Assembly: GCA_900539665.1 (NCBI GenBank)
Contig: UQCV01000008.1
Span: 1 to 54,882, forward strand
DNA: 54,882 bases
From: an uncultured Succinivibrionaceae bacterium
GTDB lineage: Bacteria > Pseudomonadota > Gammaproteobacteria > Enterobacterales > Succinivibrionaceae
Direction: 5' to 3'
Both the position numbers and the translations under genes were made by a program. Below the pieces are notes generated by a model that had not been told where the DNA came from, ran no database searches, and saw nothing but the letters and a program-made list of their open reading frames with translations. Shown here piece after piece: positions 1 through 7,651 of the stretch (positions within the stretch are counted from its first letter, which is position 1; each line of letters begins with the position of its first letter).

Positions 1-149
1 GATTCTGCGCCAATTTGTTCAGTTGCTTCCGCCTTTAGAATCTGATCTAACACTGCGTTTAACAGCTGCGCTACTCCCGTATCTCCTTGGCATAATAATA
101 GATCTTTAACTTTGTCTAGTTCTAGTGTAAGATTAGCTTGTTGGGCCAT
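1..149 (-). CDS. IS256-family transposase, N-terminal fragment (runs off window)
   Basis: The reverse strand from 149 begins ATG GCC CAA and encodes about 49 residues before the window edge. The residues LLNAVLDQILKAEATEQIGA fit the N-terminal pattern of IS256/Mutator-type transposases, in which a hydrophobic helix precedes an 'L-x-AE-x-x-E-x-xGA' motif. A purine-rich ribosome-binding site (AAGGAAAGGGA) lies just upstream of the start. The DDE catalytic residues would lie outside the window, so I cannot tell whether the gene is intact. The family call is inferred from this short motif only. Confidence 0.7.
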   Translation of the reverse strand, partial: MAQQANLTLELDKVKDLLLCQGDTGVAQLLNAVLDQILKAEATEQIGAE

Positions 150-236
150 TTCCCTTTCCTTATATAAATATGAATGTTGGTAATTAATATTTTACAAGGT
201 TTACTGGGGCGTGGCCCAATTTTTTAAATTTACACC
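1..236 (-). mobile_element. IS256-family insertion sequence, terminal part
   Basis: The transposase start at 149 is followed outward by about 87 non-coding bases ending in a stretch at about 206-236. On the reverse strand this begins GGTGTAAATTTAAAAAATTG. A GTGTAAA core in the terminal repeat is common in IS256-family ends, so I place the element boundary near 236. The other end and the 8-bp target duplication lie outside the window, so the boundary is provisional. Confidence 0.5.
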
Positions 237-275
237 AATTATATGGACTCAATCTTTCCATTCCCCATCAAATAA

Positions 276-310
276 CAAAAAAAAGAGAGCAGTCCGAAGA
301 CTGACTCCCT
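276..310 (-). terminator. Rho-independent terminator of ompA
   Basis: On the reverse strand a stem (GAGTCAGTC, loop TTCG, GACTGCTCTC, one internal mismatch) is followed by a run of eight T. It lies about 45 bases after the ompA stop codon. The UUCG tetraloop makes the hairpin especially stable. Confidence 0.8.
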
Positions 311-354
311 TTCATTAACGTTATGAAGAATTGAATTCTTAAAAGAAACTTTTA

Positions 355-1416
355 TTACTTAGCTTCAACAACGAGCTGCTTAACGCCCTGGAACTTAACT
401 TCTACACGACGATCTGGAGCCAAGCAATCGATTAACTTCTGCTTGCCCTTAACACCGTTACATGAAGTACCAGTTACAGGAGTAGATTCACCGAAACCTT
501 CAGCAGAAATATTATCCTTAGAAATACCATCGTTGATAAATTCATCAACTACAGCCTGAGCACGAGCCTGAGAAAGCTTTTGGTTGTAGCTTTCTGAACC
601 AAGACGGTCAGTATGGCCTTCAACCTTGATCTGTACGTTCTGGAGGTTGTTAGACTTAATTTCATCAGCAACCTTAGCTACATTAGCCTTGCCAGCTGCT
701 GAAAGTTCAGTCTTGTTAAAACCGAAAAGTGCAGTTGCATCAAGGGTAACTTGTTTGTTTACAACTTCAGTCTTTGGTTCTTCAACTACTGGAGCTGGAG
801 CTGGAGCTGGAGCTGGAGCTACAACAGGGGTTGCACCGCCGAACTTATATTCAACGCCTACAGAGAAGTTGTTAAGATCTGGAGCATAACCGAAGTCATC
901 TTTTTCAGCAATCTTGTGAGCAAATTCGTATTCAGCACGAACTAAAACATCACCAAATGCAACACGAACACCGGCACCTAAAAGTGGAGCTACACCAGAA
1001 GCGGTGTGACCAAAAGCGTCATCATCAACGTTTGCATAGAGACCACCGAGCTTGAAGAAGATATCATCGGTGTCGTTAAGAGGAATAGATGGAACGAGAG
1101 CAAGTTCAGCCCCGTGAACCTTATAGTGACCTAATTTAGTGCCATTGTAAGAACCAGCGTTCTTGAAATCACCATAATAGCCGTAACCAACTTCTGCCCC
1201 AAGGAAAGAGAAGAAATTGTAACCAGCGTAAGCACCATATGACCAATCATTTCTTTCAGAAGCCCATACGCTATCAACGTGATGAGAAGAAGGGGTTTCA
1301 GTGTGTGACCAGCCTGCCTTTAAACCAACATAACCAGTTTCAGCTTCTGCGGCAACAGCAGTATTTACAAGAGCAAGAGCACTAGTTAAAGCAATAGTTA
1401 ATAGAGTCTTTTTCAT
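355..1416 (-). CDS. ompA: OmpA-family outer membrane porin
   Basis: The protein is 353 residues, close to the 346 of E. coli OmpA. It has a signal peptide (MKKTLLTIALTSALALVNTAVA), then an N-terminal beta-barrel domain with alternating aromatic strands (GYVGLKAGW, WSYGAYAGYNFF). A Pro-Ala hinge (five AP units) follows, then a C-terminal OmpA-like peptidoglycan-binding domain. That domain carries VEGHTDRLGS and the disulfide-type cysteine pair ending in DCLAPDRRVEV, as in enteric OmpA. The role is structural anchoring of the outer membrane to peptidoglycan, with a small pore. It is transcribed alone, with a terminator downstream and a long AT-rich leader upstream. Confidence 0.95.
   Translation of the reverse strand: MKKTLLTIALTSALALVNTAVAAEAETGYVGLKAGWSHTETPSSHHVDSVWASERNDWSYGAYAGYNFFSFLGAEVGYGYYGDFKNAGSYNGTKLGHYKVHGAELALVPSIPLNDTDDIFFKLGGLYANVDDDAFGHTASGVAPLLGAGVRVAFGDVLVRAEYEFAHKIAEKDDFGYAPDLNNFSVGVEYKFGGATPVVAPAPAPAPAPVVEEPKTEVVNKQVTLDATALFGFNKTELSAAGKANVAKVADEIKSNNLQNVQIKVEGHTDRLGSESYNQKLSQARAQAVVDEFINDGISKDNISAEGFGESTPVTGTSCNGVKGKQKLIDCLAPDRRVEVKFQGVKQLVVEAK
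791..820. repeat. Hexanucleotide repeat (GGAGCT)x5 in the OmpA hinge
   Basis: Five uninterrupted GGAGCT units on the plus strand encode the alternating Ala-Pro hinge of OmpA on the minus strand. The unit is a multiple of three, so slippage would change hinge length without breaking the frame. Confidence 0.85.
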
Positions 1417-1440
1417 AATATTTTCTTCTTAAATTGTTAC

Positions 1441-1454
1441 TCAACAATTGTTGA
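1441..1454. promoter_or_regulatory. 14-bp perfect palindrome in the ompA leader
   Basis: TCAACAATTGTTGA reads the same on both strands and lies 25 bases upstream of the ompA start, inside the probable 5' leader. It could be a protein site or an RNA hairpin near the ribosome-binding site. The function is unknown. Confidence 0.4.
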
Positions 1455-1537
1455 AATCTTAGATTGAACATTTTTTGTGGCTTCTCTTTTTTTCATAGCT
1501 TTTAATCTTGAGCGCTATATTTACTTGGGCCACTTTT

Positions 1538-1564
1538 AAAGTACCATCTCATATCTGTCGTCAA
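1538..1564 (-). promoter_or_regulatory. Candidate ompA promoter
   Basis: On the reverse strand TTGACG (1559-1564) is followed 15 bases later by TACTTT (1538-1543), preceded by TGG, which resembles an extended -10. This would give a leader of about 115 bases. The spacing is short and the assignment is tentative. The rest of the 359-base gap (1565-1775) is very AT-rich, and I see no gene in it. Confidence 0.35.
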
Positions 1565-1775
1565 ACAAACCTTAATTAGTTTGGTTTATATTCCAACGAC
1601 TACATTTTGATTATAATGTGCTTTTGATCAAAAATCAAACATGATTATCATATGCTTTAATCATATTATTTTATACGTTACACACCTTTTTATATAAGTT
1701 TTCTTTCCAATTTAAGGTTATATAAAACTAGAACTCAAAAGGCTAGACGTGAGGTATCTTTTCGATAATCTCAAG

Positions 1776-2402
1776 CTACTGTTTTTTTAAAAGCTTAACG
1801 TCATTTAGTACTAAATCGATAATTCGTTCAAGTTCTCTTTCTAGGATGTTACTGTAGCCGTTTCTATAAGTTCTAAAATAACCATCTAACACGGAATAAA
1901 TATGCATTGCGGCAAAGTTTACATCCAAATCAGCAGGTAACTCCCCACTACGGACACAGGCATTTAAAAAAGAAGCAATTTTTTCAATGAACTTAACGCC
2001 CTGTTCACGAATCATGGTTTTTATACGATTTGATGCCGTAGCACTGATGGAAATTGAATCCATCATTTGAAACAATACCATTTTTTGTTTATTGTTAAGC
2101 AATTCACGAAAGTCTAGCAACCAACTTCTAAACTGAAGCAACGGCGAGCTTTGATTTATTTCTATTTTTCTAAAATTTTCATAATAATTTTCTTCACTCT
2201 TTGATAGATACTTTAAAAGCTCCATAAAAAGCTCATCTTTATTTTCAAAGTGCCAATAAACCGCCCCACGAGTCACCCCAGCTGCGACCGCAATATCGCT
2301 CAAGTTTGTTTTATCAAAACCGTATTTACTAAAAAGCTCAAAAGACGATAGTAGTAACTTTTCGCGTGTTTTCCACGCCTCTTCTCTTGTTTTACGCACC
2401 AT
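1776..2402 (-). CDS. acrR: AcrR-type TetR-family repressor of acrAB
   Basis: The first 60 residues (MVRKTREEAWKTREKLLL, then SDIAVAAGVTRGAVYWHFENK) match the TetR-family helix-turn-helix and are strikingly like E. coli AcrR. The C-terminal part is the ligand-binding helical domain. I chose the ATG at 2402 (208 residues) because GGAGG lies eight bases before it and because AcrR proteins start MARKT. An upstream in-frame start would add 25 residues that look unrelated. The gene is divergent from acrA with an operator between them, so it very probably represses acrAB and itself, with drug-like ligands releasing it. Confidence 0.92.
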   Translation of the reverse strand: MVRKTREEAWKTREKLLLSSFELFSKYGFDKTNLSDIAVAAGVTRGAVYWHFENKDELFMELLKYLSKSEENYYENFRKIEINQSSPLLQFRSWLLDFRELLNNKQKMVLFQMMDSISISATASNRIKTMIREQGVKFIEKIASFLNACVRSGELPADLDVNFAAMHIYSVLDGYFRTYRNGYSNILERELERIIDLVLNDVKLLKKQ

Positions 2403-2468
2403 TATTTTCCTCCATAGCCACGGCATATACATCCAAGATCCGTTTTTTTGTATTTTAATATAAATTTT

Positions 2469-2492
2469 TACATACATTCATTATTGTATGTA
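2469..2492. promoter_or_regulatory. AcrR operator (24-bp palindrome)
   Basis: The half-sites TACATACA and TGTATGTA flank an 8-base centre. The E. coli AcrR site has the same half-sites and the same 24-bp length, as I recall it. It sits in the acrR-acrA gap just upstream of a TATAAT (2496-2501) that is the likely acrA -10, so bound repressor would cover the promoter. Confidence 0.85.
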
Positions 2493-2547
2493 TATTATAA
2501 TATCATTTTGTAAAATACCATAATTCATTTTTATACGGAGTTTCATT

Positions 2548-3702
2548 ATGCTACTGAAACAAAACCCGCTCTGCCTTGCAACAGCCGGCTTAATAACCGT
2601 AGCTCTATCATTGACAGCGTGTGGTGATAACGAAGCAGCCAAAGGCCCACAAGGTGGTTTTGCTATGCCTGTTGACATCCAAGAAGTTAAAACCATGGAT
2701 GTCCCTGTTTATTCATCTCTTTCTGGCCGTACTTCAGCCATTCGTACCGCTGAAGTTAGACCTCAGGTTTCTGGTGTTATCATCAAGAGACTTTTTACTG
2801 AAGGCGCTATTGTAAATAAAGGCGACCAGCTTTATCAGATCGATCCTGCATTGTATGAAGCTCAATTAGACAGCGCTAAAGCTGAACTTGCTCGACAACA
2901 GGCCAACTTAAATACCGCCCAATTGCGTTACGATAGATACGCCAAGCTCATTAAAACCAAAGCTATTAGCGAACAGGATTTTGATGACGCTCAGGCTACT
3001 TACCGCTCCGCTGAAGCCGCTGTTTTAGTTGCCAAAGCTAATGTTAAAACTGCCCAAATCAACCTTAACTATACTAAGGTTTACGCCCCTATTTCCGGTA
3101 CCATTGGCCGTTCTAACGTTACTGAAGGTGCTTTAGTCACCGCATCTCAGGCTCAAGCTTTAGCTACCATCACCCAATTGGATCCAATTTATGCAGATTT
3201 ACCACAGTCTGTTGCTGACCATATTGCTTTAGTTGCCAATATCAAGAATGGTTCCTTTGATCCGAACAAAAATGGTAACCAAGTTGAAATCTTATTCGAC
3301 AATGGCCAAGTTTACGAACAAAAAGGTAGCTTAGAATTTTCTGAAGTAATGGTTGATGAAAGCACCGGTTCTATCAACGTTCGCGTTAAGATCCCTAACC
3401 CAGATAACATGCTTTTACCAGGCATGTACGTGCGTGCTAACATCAATGAAGGTGTGCAGAAGAACGCTTTACTCGTTCCTCAAGAAGCTGTTATGCGTCT
3501 AACCAACGGTAAATCCATTGTTTACGTTGTAAATGGTCAGAATACCGTGGAACAGCGTGTAATTGACTACAACAGTGAAATTAATGGTAACTACATCATT
3601 AAGAGTGGGATAAAACTTGGTGACAAGATCATTACCAGCAATCTTCAAAAAATTGGTCCAGGTGCTCCTGTAACTCCTATTGCCCCTGAAACCAAGAAAT
3701 AA
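2548..3702 (+). CDS. acrA: AcrA-type periplasmic adaptor lipoprotein of an RND pump
   Basis: The 384-residue protein has a lipoprotein signal peptide with lipobox LTAC (Cys25). It then shows the membrane-fusion-protein order: beta-barrel/lipoyl strand (VSGVIIKRLFTEGAIVNKGD), an alpha-hairpin rich in Ala, Gln and Leu (roughly 100-165), the second lipoyl half (INLNYTKVYAPISGTIGRS), and C-terminal barrel domains. It links AcrB to an outer membrane channel of TolC type, which is not encoded here. CGGAG is seven bases before the ATG. acrB follows 43 bases downstream in the same operon. Confidence 0.95.
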   Translation: MLLKQNPLCLATAGLITVALSLTACGDNEAAKGPQGGFAMPVDIQEVKTMDVPVYSSLSGRTSAIRTAEVRPQVSGVIIKRLFTEGAIVNKGDQLYQIDPALYEAQLDSAKAELARQQANLNTAQLRYDRYAKLIKTKAISEQDFDDAQATYRSAEAAVLVAKANVKTAQINLNYTKVYAPISGTIGRSNVTEGALVTASQAQALATITQLDPIYADLPQSVADHIALVANIKNGSFDPNKNGNQVEILFDNGQVYEQKGSLEFSEVMVDESTGSINVRVKIPNPDNMLLPGMYVRANINEGVQKNALLVPQEAVMRLTNGKSIVYVVNGQNTVEQRVIDYNSEINGNYIIKSGIKLGDKIITSNLQKIGPGAPVTPIAPETKK

Positions 3703-3745
3703 CCAATCTGGAACATTTTAATATTACAGAAGGTATTAGTTAAAA

Positions 3746-6700
3746 ATGGCTCGTTTTTTTATAGACCGTCCTATTTTTGCATGGGTTATTGCAATAGTAA
3801 TCATGCTTGCCGGTCTTTTGGCGTTAAATACGCTACCGATATCAATGTATCCGACCATTGCACCTCCATCTATATCCATTTCGGCTTCATATCCAGGTGC
3901 TAATGCGGAAACTGTAGAAAATACCATTACCAAGATCATCGAACAAAACATGATCGGGTTAGATGGTTATATGTACATGAGTTCAACTTCTGACTCTTAT
4001 GGTCAGGCACAGATTGAAATCACATTCCAACCAGGGACTAACCCAGATATTGCACAGGTACAGGTTCAAAACAAACTTCAGCAATGCCAATCTCAGTTGC
4101 CAGCAGTTGTACAACAAAATGGTATTGACGTTAAGAAGAGTACTAACAGCTTCCTTATGGTTGTAGGCTTACTCTCTTCAAACCCAGAAGTTACAGAAAC
4201 CGACCTTACCGACTACGCTGTTGCTAATATGAAAGAACCTTTAAGTCGTATTGAAGGTGTTGGTGACATTACCGTGTTCGGTTCTGAATACGCAATGCGT
4301 ATTTGGTTAAACCCTGACAAACTTAATAACTACTCATTGACTGTACCAGAAGTTTTGGCGGCTATTAAGACTCAAAACGCACAGGTGACATTTGGTTCTT
4401 TAGGTGGTGCACCAGCAGCTACTGGACAAAAATACACCTACACCATTTCTGGGCAGGCTCGTTTAACAAATACTGATGAATTCAAAAACATCATTGTTAA
4501 GATGAACCAAGATGGCTCAAGTGTTTTACTCGGTGATGTAGCTCGTATTGAGTTAGGTAGTGAACAGTACCAATTCGGGGCTAAATTTAATGGTAGAGAA
4601 ACTACTGGTATTGCTATTAAGCTTGCAACAGGTGCTAACGCACTTGGCACTGCTGATCGTATCGTTAAAAGCGTAAGCGAAATGTCTCAATACTTCCCTA
4701 AAGGGGTTAGTGCAGTTTACCCATTTGATACCACTCCATTTATCAGAATCTCCATCAATGAAGTAGCACACACTCTCTTTGAAGCTATCATATTAGTATT
4801 CATCGTAATGTATATCTTCTTACAGAACGTGCGCGCCACCCTCATTCCAACCATTGCCGTTCCTGTGGTACTTCTTGGTACCTTTGGGATTATGGAACTT
4901 TGTGGCTTCTCCATAAATACTCTTACCATGTTTGGTTTGGTCCTTGCGATAGGCTTGTTGGTGGACGATGCCATAGTGGTGGTAGAAAACGTAGAACGTA
5001 TTATGTCTACCGAAAATCTATCACCCAAAGAAGCGACCAAAAAGTCCATGGATCAGATTACCGGCGCTCTTATTGGGATCGCGTTAGTGCTCTCTGCGGT
5101 GTTTATTCCAATGGCCTTCTTTGGTGGTTCAACCGGTGTTATTTACCGTCAGTTCTCTATTACTATCGTTTCAGCAATGATTCTTTCTGTAATTGTGGCT
5201 CTGACCTTAACTCCTGCTCTTTGTGCTACCTTGTTACAACCAGGCAATTACCGTAATACTAACTATCGTGGCCTTCTTGGTGTTTTCCTTAAACTAAAAG
5301 ATGTTATTGCGACATTTATCGGTCAACACATAACCGCTCATTTCTTTAAGGTATTCAATGCTTCTTTTAAGTACTGTACTGAAAAGTATGTATCTTTTGT
5401 AAAGCACGTTGTTAAGTCTATTCCTGTATATATCCTTGGTTACTTTGGCATTTGTGCCATTATGGCATTCATGTTCGTACGTTTACCTTCTTCATTTGTT
5501 CCTGAAGAAGACCAAGGCGTGCTCATGGCTATGGTTCAATTGCCATCAGGTTCTACCATTGAAAGAACAAGAGTTGCCCTCAACAAACTTGAACACTACA
5601 TGCTTACAGAAGAAAAAGACACTGTTGAATCTGTAATGACTGTAGTAGGCTTCTCATTCTCTGGTTCTGGGCAAAACGCAGGTATGGCGTTTATTAAGCT
5701 CAAAGACTGGTCAGAACGTAGAGCCCCTGGCATGCATGCTAAAGATATCGTACAACGTGCCTACCCTAAACTAATGGGCATTCGTGACGGTATCGTTATG
5801 GCCTTCAACCTTCCTGCTATCCCAGAACTTGGGACTGCTGCAGGTTTTGATATGTATATCCAAGACCAATCAAACCTCGGTCACGAGAAGTTGATGGAAA
5901 CTAAAGGCAAGATCATGGGGCTTGCAACCAAGCCTGAAAACGCTGAAATCTTAACTCGTGTTCGTCCAAACGGTATGGATGATACTCCAATGCTCGACAT
6001 CAGCATCGACTATAAAAAAGCAATGTCACAAGGTTTAAGTATTGATAATATCAACACCACCCTTTCTACTGCTTTCGGTTCTGCTTATGTTGACGACTTT
6101 ATGGATCGTAACCGTATTAAGAAGATTTTCGTACAAGCTGAAGCAGATGCTCGTATGACTGAGACTGATTTTAACAAGTGGTACGTTAAGAACAACAAAG
6201 GCGAACTCGTTCCATTCTCAGCTTACGCTAAATCTTCTTGGACCAATGGTTCACCAAGACTCGAACGTTTCAACGGTGTGCCTTCAATTCAGTTTAACGG
6301 TGAAGCAGTTCCTGGTAAATCTACCGGTCAAGCTATGGATAAAATGGAAGAAATCGTTAAAGAACTTAATGCCTCTAATAACGATGGCTCTCAATATACT
6401 ATTGCTTGGCATGGTATTTCTTTCCAAGAAAAGCTCTCTGGCGACCAAGCAATGTCATTGTATGCTATCTCATTGCTCTTCGTATTCCTATGCTTAGCAG
6501 CGTTATACGAAAGCTGGAGTATTCCATTCTCTGTAATGTTGGTTGTACCTCTTGGGGTTGTTGGGGCTGTTGGCGCCGCTTACTTAACTCAAGTTTTCCC
6601 AGCCTTGTTCCCATGGACCAGTCCTCTAGAAAACGACGTTTACTTCCAAGTAGGTCTTTTAACCACAGTTGGTCTTTCTGCTAAGAATGCAATCCTCATT

Positions 6701-7015
6701 GTAGAATTCGCTAAAGAGCTTTATGACCAAGGTCGTGGTTTAACTAATTCCGTTGTAGAAGCTGCTAGGATAAGACTTCGTCCTATTTTGATGACCTCTT
6801 TATGCTTCATTCTCGGTGTTGTTCCTCTTGCCTTAAGTACAGGCGCAGGGGCAGCTGGCCGTAACGAAATTGGTATCTGCGTAATTGGTGGGATGCTCAG
6901 TGCTACTGTGCTTGCTATCTTCTATGTACCTGTATTCTTCGTACTTGTAATGAGATACTTCACAAAGTATATCCCTACAGCAGAAAAGCAGGCTAATAGC
7001 GTTAAACCAGCTTAA
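3746..7015 (+). CDS. acrB: AcrB-type RND multidrug efflux transporter
   Basis: An inner-membrane proton/drug antiporter of 1089 residues; E. coli AcrB has 1049. It starts MARFFIDRPIFAWVIAIVIM, as AcrB does. It keeps the proton-relay aspartates in GLLVDDAIVVVENVERIM (TM4) and the lysine of GLSAKNAILIVEF (TM10). Periplasmic pore and docking domains are collinear with AcrB (RVRPNGMDDTPML, NDGSQYTIAWHG). The extra length lies mainly in the cytoplasmic loop before FVRLPSSFVPEEDQG and in a loop before ENDVYFQVGLLTT. It functions with AcrA and is probably controlled by the adjacent AcrR. Confidence 0.96.
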   Translation: MARFFIDRPIFAWVIAIVIMLAGLLALNTLPISMYPTIAPPSISISASYPGANAETVENTITKIIEQNMIGLDGYMYMSSTSDSYGQAQIEITFQPGTNPDIAQVQVQNKLQQCQSQLPAVVQQNGIDVKKSTNSFLMVVGLLSSNPEVTETDLTDYAVANMKEPLSRIEGVGDITVFGSEYAMRIWLNPDKLNNYSLTVPEVLAAIKTQNAQVTFGSLGGAPAATGQKYTYTISGQARLTNTDEFKNIIVKMNQDGSSVLLGDVARIELGSEQYQFGAKFNGRETTGIAIKLATGANALGTADRIVKSVSEMSQYFPKGVSAVYPFDTTPFIRISINEVAHTLFEAIILVFIVMYIFLQNVRATLIPTIAVPVVLLGTFGIMELCGFSINTLTMFGLVLAIGLLVDDAIVVVENVERIMSTENLSPKEATKKSMDQITGALIGIALVLSAVFIPMAFFGGSTGVIYRQFSITIVSAMILSVIVALTLTPALCATLLQPGNYRNTNYRGLLGVFLKLKDVIATFIGQHITAHFFKVFNASFKYCTEKYVSFVKHVVKSIPVYILGYFGICAIMAFMFVRLPSSFVPEEDQGVLMAMVQLPSGSTIERTRVALNKLEHYMLTEEKDTVESVMTVVGFSFSGSGQNAGMAFIKLKDWSERRAPGMHAKDIVQRAYPKLMGIRDGIVMAFNLPAIPELGTAAGFDMYIQDQSNLGHEKLMETKGKIMGLATKPENAEILTRVRPNGMDDTPMLDISIDYKKAMSQGLSIDNINTTLSTAFGSAYVDDFMDRNRIKKIFVQAEADARMTETDFNKWYVKNNKGELVPFSAYAKSSWTNGSPRLERFNGVPSIQFNGEAVPGKSTGQAMDKMEEIVKELNASNNDGSQYTIAWHGISFQEKLSGDQAMSLYAISLLFVFLCLAALYESWSIPFSVMLVVPLGVVGAVGAAYLTQVFPALFPWTSPLENDVYFQVGLLTTVGLSAKNAILIVEFAKELYDQGRGLTNSVVEAARIRLRPILMTSLCFILGVVPLALSTGAGAAGRNEIGICVIGGMLSATVLAIFYVPVFFVLVMRYFTKYIPTAEKQANSVKPA

Positions 7016-7043
7016 ACAGATTTAGACTTTAAAGTTTAAACTC

Positions 7044-7073
7044 AAATCCCCTTTTAAAAAAGGGGATTTTTTT
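7044..7073 (+). terminator. Rho-independent terminator of acrAB
   Basis: AAATCCCCTTTT and AAAAGGGGATTT form a strong stem followed by seven T, about 30 bases after the acrB stop. Confidence 0.92.
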
Positions 7074-7245
7074 ACCATGAAATTTAGTTGAATCTAATGT
7101 GGAAATTTAACGGAGGTTTAAGAGACTTTTCTTCTATTGAGTCTACGTTTTTAAGCGGGAATTTTTAGGGGTTTTTTACGTTTTAACAATAAATAGAAAG
7201 CTCATTTTTAAACGTTTTAAACCCTCATTTCAATTTAAATCTCCT

Positions 7246-7272
7246 TGACTTTTGTATCGGAAAATTTAAAAT
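7246..7272 (+). promoter_or_regulatory. Candidate tRNA promoter
   Basis: TTGACT (7246-7251) is followed by an AT-rich TAAAAT (7267-7272) about 18 bases before the mature tRNA-Arg. The 15-base spacer is short, so the exact -10 is uncertain. Confidence 0.4.
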
Positions 7273-7289
7273 GTAGCACTACTATTTAT

Positions 7290-7367
7290 GTTCCTGTAGC
7301 TCAGTTTGGATAGAGTACCGCCCTCCGAAGGCGATGGTCGCGGGTTCGACTCCCGTCGGGAACACCA
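7290..7367 (+). tRNA. tRNA-Arg (anticodon CCG)
   Basis: A cloverleaf can be drawn. Acceptor GTTCCTG pairs with CGGGAAC, D-stem GCTC with GAGT, the anticodon loop is CTCCGAA with anticodon CCG, the T-arm contains GGTTCGACTCC, and 3' ACCA is encoded. It reads CGG codons. Confidence 0.95.
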
Positions 7368-7401
7368 CGATTTATTTGATAAAATTCATTTAACACTTAA
7401 T

Positions 7402-7485
7402 GCGAATGTGGCGGAATTGGTAGACGCGCTAGGTTCAGGTCTTAGTGTCTTTGACGTGAGGGTTCGAGTCCCTCCATTCGCACCA
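7402..7485 (+). tRNA. tRNA-Leu (anticodon CAG)
   Basis: Acceptor GCGAATG pairs with CATTCGC. The D-arm is of Leu type (GGCGGAATTGGTAGACGC), the anticodon loop is TTCAGGT with anticodon CAG, and a class II variable arm is present (GTC TTT GAC). The T-loop is GTTCGAG and CCA is encoded. It lies 34 bases after tRNA-Arg and is probably cotranscribed with it. Confidence 0.95.
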
Positions 7486-7651
7486 ACATGAACTCCTTTA
7501 TAAGTTCCCCACATAGTTACACTTTCTTTAGTTCCTCTCTTAACTTTGAATTAAGTAACATGTTCTTGAGCTCTAACCATGTCTCTTTGACTACAAGGCT
7601 TTGGAAACCAAGCCATGTGATAATAAGTTCTTTTTTAGCGCAATGGTACTT

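Noticed and set aside
1630..1680. Fur-box-like ATGATTATCAT upstream of ompA
   Set aside because: Only a partial match to the 19-bp Fur consensus in very AT-rich DNA.
7590..7620. Hairpin GGCTTTGG/CCAAGCC between tRNA-Leu and rep
   Set aside because: It has no T-run on either strand and one unpaired base in the stem, so I could not support calling it a terminator.
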